Source of the DNA: Bacteroidales bacterium
GTDB taxonomy: Bacteria > Bacteroidota > Bacteroidia > Bacteroidales > Bacteroidaceae
Direction: 5' to 3'
Length of the DNA: 25,924 nt
Assembly (NCBI GenBank): GCA_004558535.1
Contig: SFCP01000010.1
Span: 1 to 25,924 of the forward strand
The notes below the pieces were generated by a model. It made no database searches. It was not told the DNA's origin and saw only the letters and a list, made by a program, of their open reading frames with translations. Numbering within the stretch: the stretch's first letter is position 1; each line of letters opens with the position of its first letter. The position numbers were made by a program, and so were the translations under genes. Below, one piece after another: positions 1 to 7,128 of this stretch.

Positions 1-34
1 GTCCGCGCGAAATGTTAAAACGCGGAAGGGGCGA

Positions 35-66
35 TTTGCTTTTCGTCGAAAAATGTTGTATATTTG
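35..66 (+). promoter_or_regulatory. Bacteroidota-type promoter of left-edge module
   Basis: TTTG at 35-38, a 20-nt spacer and TATATTTG at 59-66 match the Bacteroidota primary-sigma consensus (TTTG about 20 nt before TAnnTTTG). No credible ORF follows. Instead a hairpin with a U-run starts about 12 nt downstream. The same arrangement with the same spacer length recurs at 9762-9793, including the upstream CGCGAAATGTTAA. Confidence 0.7.
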
Positions 67-72
67 CATTGC

Positions 73-118
73 AAGAATGGAGAAAGCCGCCTGCGCGGGG
101 ACTTTCTCCATATTTTTA
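73..118 (+). ncRNA. Candidate tiny RNA / hairpin terminator, copy 1
   Basis: Transcription from the promoter at 35-66 should start near 72-74. It would quickly run through a perfect 9-bp stem (78-86 with 102-110), capped by an inner CCGC/GCGG stem, and then a TATTTTT run at 111-117. The product would be about 45 nt. The stem resembles the one at 9802-9836 in shape and in its GGAG...CTCC base, but the paired sequences differ, which suggests the fold matters. It could be a small RNA or a terminated leader. No function is claimed. Confidence 0.35.
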
Positions 119-155
119 TGCCGCCGGGGGCCATTTTCTTCCTGATTTCGGGGTC

Positions 156-256
156 CACTAAGTGCCGGATAGTTTTTTCTAAGTGCTTGATAGATTTTTT
201 TAGGAAGCACTTGCGAAAAATTATCCGGCACTTGGTGAAAACTACAAAGCCGGCAG
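156..256 (+). repeat. 33-bp imperfect inverted repeat plus shared repeat block, copy 1
   Basis: Arms 156-188 and 205-237 are complementary at 28 of 33 positions around a 16-nt T-rich loop, enough for a long hairpin. The right half (206-256) aligns without gaps to 9891-9941 at 42 of 51 positions and ends in the shared GCCGGCAG. The unit is built from the motifs AGCACTTG, AAAAACTAC and GCCGGCAG. It could be a mobile-element remnant or a structured RNA. Confidence 0.7.
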
Positions 257-384
257 ATTGTAAACGAAAGTTATTTATGTTAAAAGTGAAGGTCCGAGGG
301 GGTACGAAAATGCCTTGCCCGGCGGGCGGCAGGCGCGCATCCGGCAGGCGGCGGGCGGCCCTGATGGTGCCTCCGTCGGACACG

Positions 385-421
385 AAAAAAACGGGCACCC
401 TCCCCGTCGGAGGGTTGGCCC
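385..421 (-). terminator. Intrinsic terminator of the FadL-type gene
   Basis: Read on the minus strand, GGGC and ACCCTCC pair with GGAGGGT and GCCC around a short loop. A run of seven T follows (the A-run at 385-391 on the plus strand). It lies about 40 nt past the stop codon at 459. Confidence 0.8.
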
Positions 422-458
422 GCTTGGTCTTATCCGTTTGCCCGAAGGCCGGGTTTGC

Positions 459-2018
459 TTAGAAGTTGTAGGTCACACCCAGGCCGAAAACTTTGTTCGT
501 GCGGCTGTAGATGTCGGTTTGGGTGAATGTGGTTGCATCCGGACGGGCGGGGTCGAGCACGTGCTCGGTCTCCTTCTTGTAGTCCTTGTAGGTGGTCCAG
601 AAGTAGGCGGCTTCGATGTTGCACTTCGACGTGATGCCCACCTTCAGACCGAAGCCCAGCGAATAGGAGTCGCAGATGAAGCTGAGGTCGCTCTGGAACG
701 CATCGCTTGTGCCGTAGTCCGTGTTTTGGTAACCGCCGCTGATGGTCAGTCGGTCCAGGATGTCGTACTCCATACCGGCAGTGATTTCGTGCGTGTTGTG
801 GCGCAGCGTCTTTTCCTTGTGTCCGGCCATGCCGGCTTTCTTGTCGAAATAGGTGTTCCAGCCCGCCATGACGCGCCATTTCGGCGTGATGTCATATTGT
901 GCACCAATCGAGAGCAGTGCGGGAATGTCGTTGGGCGTATTGACGCCGTGTTGGAAGGACGCGATGCCTGTGGTGTTGATTTTTGTCTTGTTTTCGATGT
1001 TCATCGAGGTCTGGAATTCGTAGCGCGCACCGAGGTTCAGGTGGCCGATGCGGTAGTCCAATCCGATGATCGGGGCGATACCCCAGCCCTTTTGGTCGCA
1101 GTTGAGCTCCATGTCGGCAGTCTGGGCGGCAAGGGCGCCGAATTGTGTGGCTGCCCCCTCGGCTTGTGCTGCCTGCTGACGGTAGGCTTCGGCCTGCTGG
1201 CGGTAGATTTCAGCCTGTGCGGGGTCGGTCGTGGTGCCGGCGAGGGCTTCGAACTGCGTGGCGGCTCCGTTGGCCTGTCCGGCCAGGTCGGTGTAGTGGG
1301 CGGATTGCTGCGCGAAGTAGCCGTTCAGTCCCACCATCTGTCCGTTCAGCCGTGCGCTGATATTGCGCAGGTAGCCCTCGTAGTGGTTGCTGGCGAAGTT
1401 CATGCGGGCGCCGAGGTGGGCGGAGAGGCCCTGCTTCAGGGCACCGTAGTTCTCGAATATCTTGTAGGTAAGTCCGAGCTGGATGCCGTAGATGTACTGG
1501 CGGCCCTGCATATACATGTCGCAGTCGTAAGCGTCGGCGTTCAGGCCCTTGCTGGTAAGCAGGGTAGGCAGTACAGCCACTTGGGATTCGAACATGGGCA
1601 GGCCGCTGTTGAACGTAGCCTTGCCGCCACCGCCCGTGATGCCGAAGTGCATCGAAACGGTCCAGGAACCTTTCTGATAGGCTGCGTCGAGCGAGGGGAT
1701 GAAGGGGGCGCTGGCCTCGCCGTGGAAGAGCTTGGTATTGTTGCCGAGCTGGTTGACGTTGCCTGCAAAGAAGTCGTAGGTAGACAGGATGTCGCGGTCC
1801 TGTGCCGCGTTCTGACCGGTGAAGCTGATATGCCATCCCTCGCCAATCCAAGCCAAGCCGGCGGGGTTGGAGTAGGCGCCGTCAAGGCTGAACGTGGCCA
1901 GACGGGCCGGGTTGCGCAAGTAGGAAACACTCTGGTTCGTGTTGGTGAGGTAACCGCCGGCTACGGCGCTGCCCGCAGAGGCAAGTACGAGCGCGGAAGT
2001 CAAGATGAATTTTCTCAT
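459..2018 (-). CDS. Outer-membrane transport protein, OmpP1/FadL/TodX family
   Basis: Predicted 519-residue beta-barrel, probably taking up hydrophobic compounds across the outer membrane. The start ATG (complement of 2016-2018) gives a clear signal peptide (MRKFILTSALVLASAGSAVA), and a consensus promoter lies just upstream. The motif NPAGLAWI near residues 51-58 is typical of the family's N-terminal plug region, and the chain ends in aromatic VTYNF as outer-membrane barrels do. Residues 240-305 form an Ala/Gln-rich insert with an internal duplication (GAATQFEALA, then GAATQFGALA about 37 residues later) and YRQQA pairs, probably an extracellular or periplasmic loop. The gene is divergent from dnaX and monocistronic, with its own terminator. 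The substrate cannot be told from sequence. Confidence 0.85.
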   Translation of the reverse strand: MRKFILTSALVLASAGSAVAGGYLTNTNQSVSYLRNPARLATFSLDGAYSNPAGLAWIGEGWHISFTGQNAAQDRDILSTYDFFAGNVNQLGNNTKLFHGEASAPFIPSLDAAYQKGSWTVSMHFGITGGGGKATFNSGLPMFESQVAVLPTLLTSKGLNADAYDCDMYMQGRQYIYGIQLGLTYKIFENYGALKQGLSAHLGARMNFASNHYEGYLRNISARLNGQMVGLNGYFAQQSAHYTDLAGQANGAATQFEALAGTTTDPAQAEIYRQQAEAYRQQAAQAEGAATQFGALAAQTADMELNCDQKGWGIAPIIGLDYRIGHLNLGARYEFQTSMNIENKTKINTTGIASFQHGVNTPNDIPALLSIGAQYDITPKWRVMAGWNTYFDKKAGMAGHKEKTLRHNTHEITAGMEYDILDRLTISGGYQNTDYGTSDAFQSDLSFICDSYSLGFGLKVGITSKCNIEAAYFWTTYKDYKKETEHVLDPARPDATTFTQTDIYSRTNKVFGLGVTYNF

Positions 2019-2046
2019 ATTTCTGATGTATTGTTCTAAACGGCGG

Positions 2047-2078
2047 CAAAAGTACAACAAAAATGCACACTGGGCAAA
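2047..2078 (-). promoter_or_regulatory. Promoter of the FadL-type gene
   Basis: On the minus strand, TTTG (2075-2078), a 20-nt spacer and TACTTTTG (2047-2054) form a full Bacteroidota promoter. It lies about 30 nt before the chosen start at 2018 and so supports that start over the in-frame upstream ATG at 2129. Confidence 0.75.
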
Positions 2079-2278
2079 TTTATGTGCGATAATATGCCAT
2101 CTGCGGGCTTTGTAGGCGCAATTTGCCATGCTGAGTGTATAAATGTGCGGCTTTCGCTTCGTGGCCGCGCCCCCGACAGGGATAGGGCAGGCGGGGCACT
2201 TCTCCCGCCCTGCACAATCTTATAGGCATGAAACGCGATTTCTTTATCCTGCCGGTGCAGAATATCGAAAATTATATA

Positions 2279-2286
2279 TACATTTG
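2279..2286 (+). promoter_or_regulatory. -7 element upstream of dnaX
   Basis: TACATTTG matches TAnnTTTG and lies about 80 nt before the dnaX ATG. No good -33 TTTG is visible at the expected distance. A GC-rich stem-loop (2187-2195 with 2204-2213, one bulge) lies upstream and has no T-run. Confidence 0.5.
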
Positions 2287-2367
2287 CAAAGAGATAGGCG
2301 GCGGATGGGGATATGGGAAGCTTGCCCGGCCCGCCCTGTGCTATCTTGTCAAAAATCTTCCTTATAC

Positions 2368-4185
2368 ATGGAAAAGTTTATCGTTTCCGCGCGCAAGTAC
2401 CGCCCGCTTACGTTTGACAGCGTGGTAGGACAGCGCGCCCTGACCACGACCCTGAAGAACGCGATTGCTACGGGACGGCCGGCACACGCCTACTTGTTCT
2501 GCGGTCCGCGCGGTGTGGGAAAAACCACCTGCGCGCGAATTTTCGCCCGTACTATCAATTGCCTGTCGCCCACGGCGGGCGGTGAGGCTTGCGGCGAGTG
2601 CGAAAGTTGCAAGGCGTTTGCAGAGGGTCGCAGTTACAATATCCACGAGCTGGATGCCGCCTCCAACAATTCCGTGGAGGACATCCGCTCCCTGATCGAG
2701 CAGGTACGCATACCGCCCCAGGTGGGACGCTACAAGGTCTTTATCATAGACGAGGTGCACATGCTCTCGACGGCAGCCTTTAATGCCTTTCTGAAGACAC
2801 TGGAAGAGCCTCCCGCCCACGCCATCTTTATCCTGGCCACGACCGAGAAGCACAAGATCCTGCCGACCATCCTGAGCCGTTGTCAGATCTACGACTTCAA
2901 TCGCATGGAGGTGGAGGATATCGTCGGCCACCTGCGCCGTGTGGCCGAGCAGGAGGGCTATACCTACGAGCCCGAAGCACTGAGCGTCATCGCCCGCAAA
3001 GCAGATGGCGGCATGCGTGATGCCCTGTCCATCTTTGACCAGGTGGCGGGCTACGCCGAGGGCAATATTACCTACAAAAAGGTCATCGAGGACCTCAATG
3101 TGCTGGATTACGACTACTACTTCAAGGTGACGGACCAAATTCTGGACAAGAATATCCCCGCCGCCCTGCTTACGCTCAACGAAATCCTGGCGCGAGGCTT
3201 CGCGGGCAATCATTTCATGAGCGGATGGGCTTCCCATTTCCGCGACCTGCTCGTCAGTCGCGACGCACAGACCCTGCCGCTGCTCGAAGTGGCCGACAGC
3301 GTCCGCGCCCGATACAGTGAGCAGGCCGCGCGGTGCCAGCCGAAATTCCTGTACCGCGCCCTGAAGCTCTGCAACGACTGCGATTTGAACTACCGGGCTT
3401 CGGGCAACAAGCGACTGCTGGTCGAGCTGACCGTGATACAGGTGGCGCAGGCCGTGGACGACGATACGCCTGGCGCGGGGCTTGGCCCTGCGAAGATTCT
3501 TAAACCCCTGTTCAGCGCTGCGCCTGTCGAAACGAAGGCGGCAGCCACCCCGGGACCTGCTGCGTCCCCCTCTGTGACCCCCAAAGCCCGGCCGCAAGCG
3601 ACTGCACAGCCGGCGACTACGACCGACCGGCCTGCTCCCTACGCCGCTTCTGCACCCGGTGCCGCGGCTTCGGCAAACCGGGTGGCCGAAGGTACGACCC
3701 ACCATCGCCGTGTGCCGCCTTCGCTGTCCATTCGGGTGGGAACGATGAAACAGCGTGAGGCGCAGGCGCGTGCTGCGGCTGCCCGACCCGCTGCCGAAAA
3801 CGAAGTCATCCTTGAGGAACAGCCTTTTGAATGGAACGACCTCAGCTATCAGTGGTACCGCTATGCCGCCGAATTGCCGCAGGAGGACAGCGCCATCGCC
3901 GGACGTATGAAGAACATGCGGCCCATCCTGCTGGAAAACTGCCGCGTGGAGGTGCCGGTGGAAAATGACCGCGTGCTGGCACTGATGAATGGCATTCACG
4001 ACAGCCTGACCCGCCACCTGCAACGGACGCTGCGCAACAAAAACGTGACGCTGACGTTTCGGCTGCTCGAGGAAAAGGAGGCCAAAAAACGTGTCTACTC
4101 CCGCCGTGAACAGTATGACGCTATGCTGCAGAAGAGCAGCGCCCTGGCCTATCTCAAGGAAGAACTTGAATTGGAATTGGCCTGA
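2368..4185 (+). CDS. dnaX: DNA polymerase III subunit gamma/tau
   Basis: Clamp-loader ATPase (605 residues) that loads the sliding clamp and ties together the replicative polymerases. The start MEKFIVSARKYRP is the usual DnaX N-terminus, so the longer upstream reading frame is rejected. Walker A GPRGVGKT is at residues 46-53, zinc-binding Cys at 65, 75, 78 and 81, Walker B VFIIDEVH near 124-131, and the SRC sensor motif near 170-172. A Pro/Ala-rich linker follows the ATPase and collar domains, and a basic/acidic C-terminal domain completes a tau-like product. I saw no obvious A-run slippery site of the E. coli type, so a shorter gamma form is not predicted. slyD follows after 80 bp. Confidence 0.95.
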   Translation: MEKFIVSARKYRPLTFDSVVGQRALTTTLKNAIATGRPAHAYLFCGPRGVGKTTCARIFARTINCLSPTAGGEACGECESCKAFAEGRSYNIHELDAASNNSVEDIRSLIEQVRIPPQVGRYKVFIIDEVHMLSTAAFNAFLKTLEEPPAHAIFILATTEKHKILPTILSRCQIYDFNRMEVEDIVGHLRRVAEQEGYTYEPEALSVIARKADGGMRDALSIFDQVAGYAEGNITYKKVIEDLNVLDYDYYFKVTDQILDKNIPAALLTLNEILARGFAGNHFMSGWASHFRDLLVSRDAQTLPLLEVADSVRARYSEQAARCQPKFLYRALKLCNDCDLNYRASGNKRLLVELTVIQVAQAVDDDTPGAGLGPAKILKPLFSAAPVETKAAATPGPAASPSVTPKARPQATAQPATTTDRPAPYAASAPGAAASANRVAEGTTHHRRVPPSLSIRVGTMKQREAQARAAAARPAAENEVILEEQPFEWNDLSYQWYRYAAELPQEDSAIAGRMKNMRPILLENCRVEVPVENDRVLALMNGIHDSLTRHLQRTLRNKNVTLTFRLLEEKEAKKRVYSRREQYDAMLQKSSALAYLKEELELELA

Positions 4186-4265
4186 CCTGCGCGCAATGGC
4201 GAACGCCGGCCGATCCACCAACTGCTGCAAAAACAAATACTAACAATACTCCAATATTATCTAAG

Positions 4266-5090
4266 ATGGAACAAACTCCCCACAAGTATGTCACCGTGGC
4301 ATACGAACTCTACTCCGACAATGCCAAAGGCGTACATGAACTCATCGAAAAAGCTCCCGCCGAGCACCCGCTGCAATTCATCTCGGGCTTCGGCAGCATG
4401 CTCGATGCTTTCGAAAGCCATATCGTGCCCCTTGAAAAGGGAGACGCTTTTGACTTCACGCTGAGCGTGGACGAAGCCTACGGCCCGTACGAACAGAGCC
4501 ACGTCCTGGAACTCGATAAGCAGATCTTCTGTATTGACGGACGCTTTGACAAAGACAATATCTACCCCGGAAACGTCATCCCCCTGACCAATGAGGACGG
4601 CAATCGCTTTGACGGCATCATCGTCGAGGTGAAGGAAAAGACCGTGGTGGTCGACTTGAACCACTTCCTGGCGGGACGGGCCCTGCATTTCCGCGGCAAC
4701 GTGGTAGAATCCCGGCCGGCAACTGATGCCGAAATCCAAGGCTTTGTCAACATGATGAGCGGCGAAGGCTGCGGATGCTGTCATGAGGACTGCCACGGAG
4801 GATGTGGTGGCGGACATCACGGCGAAGAGGGCGAATGCTGCGGACATGGGCATGGCGAAGACTGCCACGGACACCACCATCACGAGCACGGCGAAGGCGG
4901 ATGCTGCGGAAACGGCCACGGACACGGACATGGCCACGAGCACGGCGAGGATGGCGGATGCTGCGGCCGTGAAGACTGCCACGAACACGGACATGGTCAC
5001 GGCCACGGCGAGGAAGGCGGATGCTGCGGCCGTGGAAACGACCACGGACACGGACATGGTCACGGCCACGGCGAGGGCTGTTGCCACTAA
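4266..5090 (+). CDS. slyD: FKBP-type peptidyl-prolyl isomerase with His/Cys-rich tail
   Basis: SlyD-like cytosolic prolyl isomerase and chaperone, 274 residues. Residues 1-165 hold the split FKBP domain (FISGFGSMLDAFE, GDAFDFTLSVDEAYGPY) with the IF-type insert, ending in LNHFLAGRALHFRGNVVE, a strongly diagnostic SlyD stretch. The last 109 residues are almost all Gly, His, Cys, Glu and Asp, with about 28 His and 17 Cys arranged as CC pairs between HGHGHG runs. In E. coli SlyD a shorter tail binds nickel and serves hydrogenase maturation. This tail is about twice as long, so metal storage or buffering is a reasonable inference. No hydrogenase gene is nearby. aroC starts 13 bp downstream, so the two are probably co-transcribed. 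Confidence 0.92.
   Translation: MEQTPHKYVTVAYELYSDNAKGVHELIEKAPAEHPLQFISGFGSMLDAFESHIVPLEKGDAFDFTLSVDEAYGPYEQSHVLELDKQIFCIDGRFDKDNIYPGNVIPLTNEDGNRFDGIIVEVKEKTVVVDLNHFLAGRALHFRGNVVESRPATDAEIQGFVNMMSGEGCGCCHEDCHGGCGGGHHGEEGECCGHGHGEDCHGHHHHEHGEGGCCGNGHGHGHGHEHGEDGGCCGREDCHEHGHGHGHGEEGGCCGRGNDHGHGHGHGHGEGCCH
4896..5078 (+). repeat. In-frame tandem repeat in slyD tail
   Basis: Three successive units (57, 63 and 63 bp) each encode GGCCG followed by an HGHGHG run. The last two units (4953-5015 and 5016-5078) agree at about 56 of 63 positions. Unit boundaries keep the frame, so repeat slippage would lengthen or shorten the metal-binding tail by 19-21 residues. Confidence 0.8.
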
Positions 5091-5103
5091 CTCCTACTTG
5101 CGA

Positions 5104-6222
5104 ATGAATAGCTTCGGAAACATCTTGCGCCTGACTACTTTCGGCGAAAGTCACGGGCCGGGCATCGGCGGCGTGCTGGACGGATTTCCGGCCGGCATAG
5201 ACATAGACGTAGATTTCGTGGAGGCAGAATTGGCTCGCAGGCGGCCGGGACAAAGCGCGCTGACCACGGCGCGACGCGAAAGCGACCACGTGGAATTTCT
5301 GTCGGGACTGTGGGAAGGAAAGTCTACGGGCTGCCCCATCGCATTCCTGGTCAGAAACGAGAACCAGCACTCCGGTGACTACGAAAACCTGCGCGATGTC
5401 TTCCGGCCGAGCCATGCCGACTTCACATATCAGACAAAATTCGGACTGCGCGACCATCGCGGCGGCGGACGTACTTCGGCGCGCGAAACGGTGGCTCGCG
5501 TGGTGGCAGGAGCTTTGGCCAAGATTGCCTTGGATGAGCGCGGCATCAGCGTGACGGCCTATACCGAACAAGTGGGTGACGTGCGCCTCGAACGGGATTA
5601 CCGACGCTATGATTTCTCCCTTATCGAAACGAACGCGGTGCGCTGTCCCGATCCCGCGGCGGCTGAGGAAATGGCCGCGCTTATCACCCGGGTGAAAGCC
5701 GAGGGCGATACCGTGGGCGGCGTGGTGACCTGCGTGATACAGGGTTGCCCCGCGGGACTGGGGGAACCTGTCTACGACAAACTAAGTGCCGATTTGGGCG
5801 CAGCGATGCTTTCCATCAATGCTGTAAAGGGCTTTGAGATTGGCGAGGGCTTTGCCGGCGTGGCACAAAGGGGCAGCCAGCAAAACGATTTGTTCGTTCC
5901 TGCGCCCGCAGATGGCTTTCCCGTGCTGGAAAAGGGCGGAGCGTTGCGTCCGAGCGGCATTACCACGCTCACCAACCACAGCGGCGGCATCCAGGGCGGC
6001 ATTTCAAATGGCAATGACATCGTGATGCGCATAGCCTTCAAGCCCGTGGCCACTCTGTTGCAGGAGCAGCCGACCGTCAATGTGCAGGGTGAAGCTGTCC
6101 GCGTACAGGCCCGTGGCCGCCACGACCCCTGTGTTTTGCCGCGTGCCGTACCTGTGGTGGAAGCCATGGCTGCATTGACCATATTGGATCACTATCTGTT
6201 GGCCGTAAGCAGGAAGTGGTGA
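5104..6222 (+). CDS. aroC: Chorismate synthase
   Basis: Converts 5-enolpyruvylshikimate-3-phosphate to chorismate, the last shared step of aromatic amino-acid synthesis, using reduced FMN. The 372-residue length is in the normal range. Family signatures are present: GNILRLTTFGESHG (residues 5-18), RPSHAD (101-106), HRGGGRTSARETVARV (118-133) and the C-terminal SGGIQGGISNG. The start MNSFGN was chosen because it lies right at the conserved N-terminus and 13 bp after the slyD stop. The longer frame overlaps the slyD tail in another frame and is low-complexity shadow. It is likely transcribed with slyD and perhaps dnaX, as no promoter is visible between them. Confidence 0.96.
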   Translation: MNSFGNILRLTTFGESHGPGIGGVLDGFPAGIDIDVDFVEAELARRRPGQSALTTARRESDHVEFLSGLWEGKSTGCPIAFLVRNENQHSGDYENLRDVFRPSHADFTYQTKFGLRDHRGGGRTSARETVARVVAGALAKIALDERGISVTAYTEQVGDVRLERDYRRYDFSLIETNAVRCPDPAAAEEMAALITRVKAEGDTVGGVVTCVIQGCPAGLGEPVYDKLSADLGAAMLSINAVKGFEIGEGFAGVAQRGSQQNDLFVPAPADGFPVLEKGGALRPSGITTLTNHSGGIQGGISNGNDIVMRIAFKPVATLLQEQPTVNVQGEAVRVQARGRHDPCVLPRAVPVVEAMAALTILDHYLLAVSRKW

Positions 6223-6263
6223 CACGCAGCAAGGCGTTGAAAGCGCGAAAAAGGCCACAGTTT

Positions 6264-6279
6264 TATGCTGCACAGCATA
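6264..6279. repeat. 16-bp near-palindrome after aroC
   Basis: TATGCTG and CAGCATA (7 bp each) flank a 2-bp centre, about 45 bp after aroC and about 50 bp before the -33 element of the next promoter. The geometry fits a dimeric regulator site, but there is no second copy in the window to support this. Confidence 0.3.
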
Positions 6280-6325
6280 GGAATGTGTTAAATGCAAAAT
6301 TTATTTCAGATTTCTTGGGAGAAAT

Positions 6326-6357
6326 TTTGTTTTTCACAAAATCCTTTTCTATATTTG
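6326..6357 (+). promoter_or_regulatory. Promoter of histidine phosphatase leader
   Basis: TTTG at 6326-6329, a 20-nt spacer and TATATTTG at 6350-6357 form a perfect Bacteroidota promoter. Transcription should begin near 6364, giving a leader of about 105-130 nt before the coding start. Confidence 0.75.
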
Positions 6358-6426
6358 CCCTTACAAGTTGTCGTGATGATAACGCCAATTATAGTTTAGT
6401 TAAGTCTAGTTTAGTTTTTGTGTTGG

Positions 6427-6467
6427 TTAATGGAGGCTCCGTAGAGACGGAATCTCCATTAATTTTT
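6427..6467 (+). terminator. Leader hairpin with T-run (possible attenuator or sRNA terminator)
   Basis: A perfect 9-bp stem (6427-6435 with 6454-6462) is stacked on a 5-bp stem (6438-6442 with 6447-6451) closed by an AGAG loop. TTTTT follows at 6463-6467. This has all the marks of an intrinsic terminator but sits between the promoter at 6326-6357 and the phosphatase gene, ending one base before an in-frame ATG at 6469. Two AGTTTAGTT direct repeats precede it (6393-6401 and 6408-6416). An ATG at 6376 opens a seven-codon frame (MITPIIV). It may control read-through or end a separate ~105-nt RNA. Confidence 0.6.
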
Positions 6468-6492
6468 GATGAAATTGAAACAAGTACGACCT

Positions 6493-7122
6493 ATGATGCA
6501 ATTACTACTGGTCCGTCACGGCCAAACCGAAGAGAATGTGCGGCAGGTGCTCCAGGGGCAATCTCCCGGACACCTGACAGCGCAAGGATATGCCGAAGCA
6601 AGGGAACTGGCTGCTCAGTTGGAAAAACTGCGCGGGCAGGTGGCGTGTGTATTCAGCAGCGATTTGGAGCGCGCCGTGCGTACGGCCGAGATTATCGCCG
6701 GGGTGCTGCAGTTGCCGGTCCTCCGGGAGCCGTTGCTGCGGGAGCGTGATTTCGGCGAACTCACCGGCAGGTCCATCGCCGAGGTCCGCGCGCTGTCCGA
6801 AATGCCGCCTACGGTCGAGCCGGTCGAGGCTATGCGCGAGCGGGCACGGCTTTTTTTGGAGCGGGTGGCCCGGGTGTACGACGGCGGTACGGTCTTGGCG
6901 GTCAGCCACGGCTTGTATTTGCGCGGCTTGCAGGGCGTGTGGGCCGGATGTCCTTTGCAGGAGATACCGCCTATGCGAAATTGTGAAGTGCGGACTTTGC
7001 AGTTGGAGCTGCCGGCTTCTCCGTCCTCCCCGACGGCTTGCTCCTTCCATCCGCAGGGCGCTGCCTCGCCGGCCGGAAGCAGCTTTGCCGAGTCGCTGTC
7101 CCTTTCCGACGGCGAGGCATAG
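6493..7122 (+). CDS. Histidine phosphatase family protein (phosphoglycerate-mutase-like)
   Basis: Cytosolic phosphatase of the branch-1 histidine phosphatase superfamily, 209 residues. The phosphohistidine motif LLLVRHGQT is at residues 4-12 (His9). The second catalytic segment LAVSHGLYLRG has His139, and RERDFGELTG supplies the usual Glu near 84. The substrate is unknown: CobC-type alpha-ribazole phosphatase, sugar-phosphate phosphatase and broad-specificity GpmB-like enzymes all share these motifs. The start at 6493 puts the RHG motif at the usual distance from the N-terminus. An upstream in-frame ATG at 6469 would add eight residues and place the start right behind the leader hairpin. The last ~40 residues are Ser/Pro/Ala-rich and not part of the fold. 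A terminator follows. Confidence 0.85.
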   Translation: MMQLLLVRHGQTEENVRQVLQGQSPGHLTAQGYAEARELAAQLEKLRGQVACVFSSDLERAVRTAEIIAGVLQLPVLREPLLRERDFGELTGRSIAEVRALSEMPPTVEPVEAMRERARLFLERVARVYDGGTVLAVSHGLYLRGLQGVWAGCPLQEIPPMRNCEVRTLQLELPASPSSPTACSFHPQGAASPAGSSFAESLSLSDGEA

Positions 7123-7128
7123 TACCTA

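Noticed and set aside
1..256. Left-edge module considered as an insertion sequence
   Set aside because: There is no transposase ORF, no clear terminal inverted repeats at both ends and no target duplication visible. A non-autonomous element cannot be excluded.
315..2039. Long plus-strand open frame (574 codons) opposite the FadL-type gene
   Set aside because: It is antisense to a gene with signal peptide, family motifs, promoter and terminator. Its translation is Val/Gly-rich shadow, typical for high-GC codon bias.
2362..4236. Minus-strand 624-codon frame opposite dnaX
   Set aside because: dnaX has every expected motif on the plus strand. The antisense translation shows no domain and follows from codon bias.
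4783..5103. N-terminal 107-codon extension of aroC
   Set aside because: It overlaps the repetitive slyD tail in another frame, and chorismate synthase homologues begin at the MNSFGN position.
6358..6492. Phosphatase leader considered as a cobalamin riboswitch (CobC-like gene)
   Set aside because: The leader is only about 105-130 nt and shows no B12-box-like sequence. The substrate of the phosphatase is not established.
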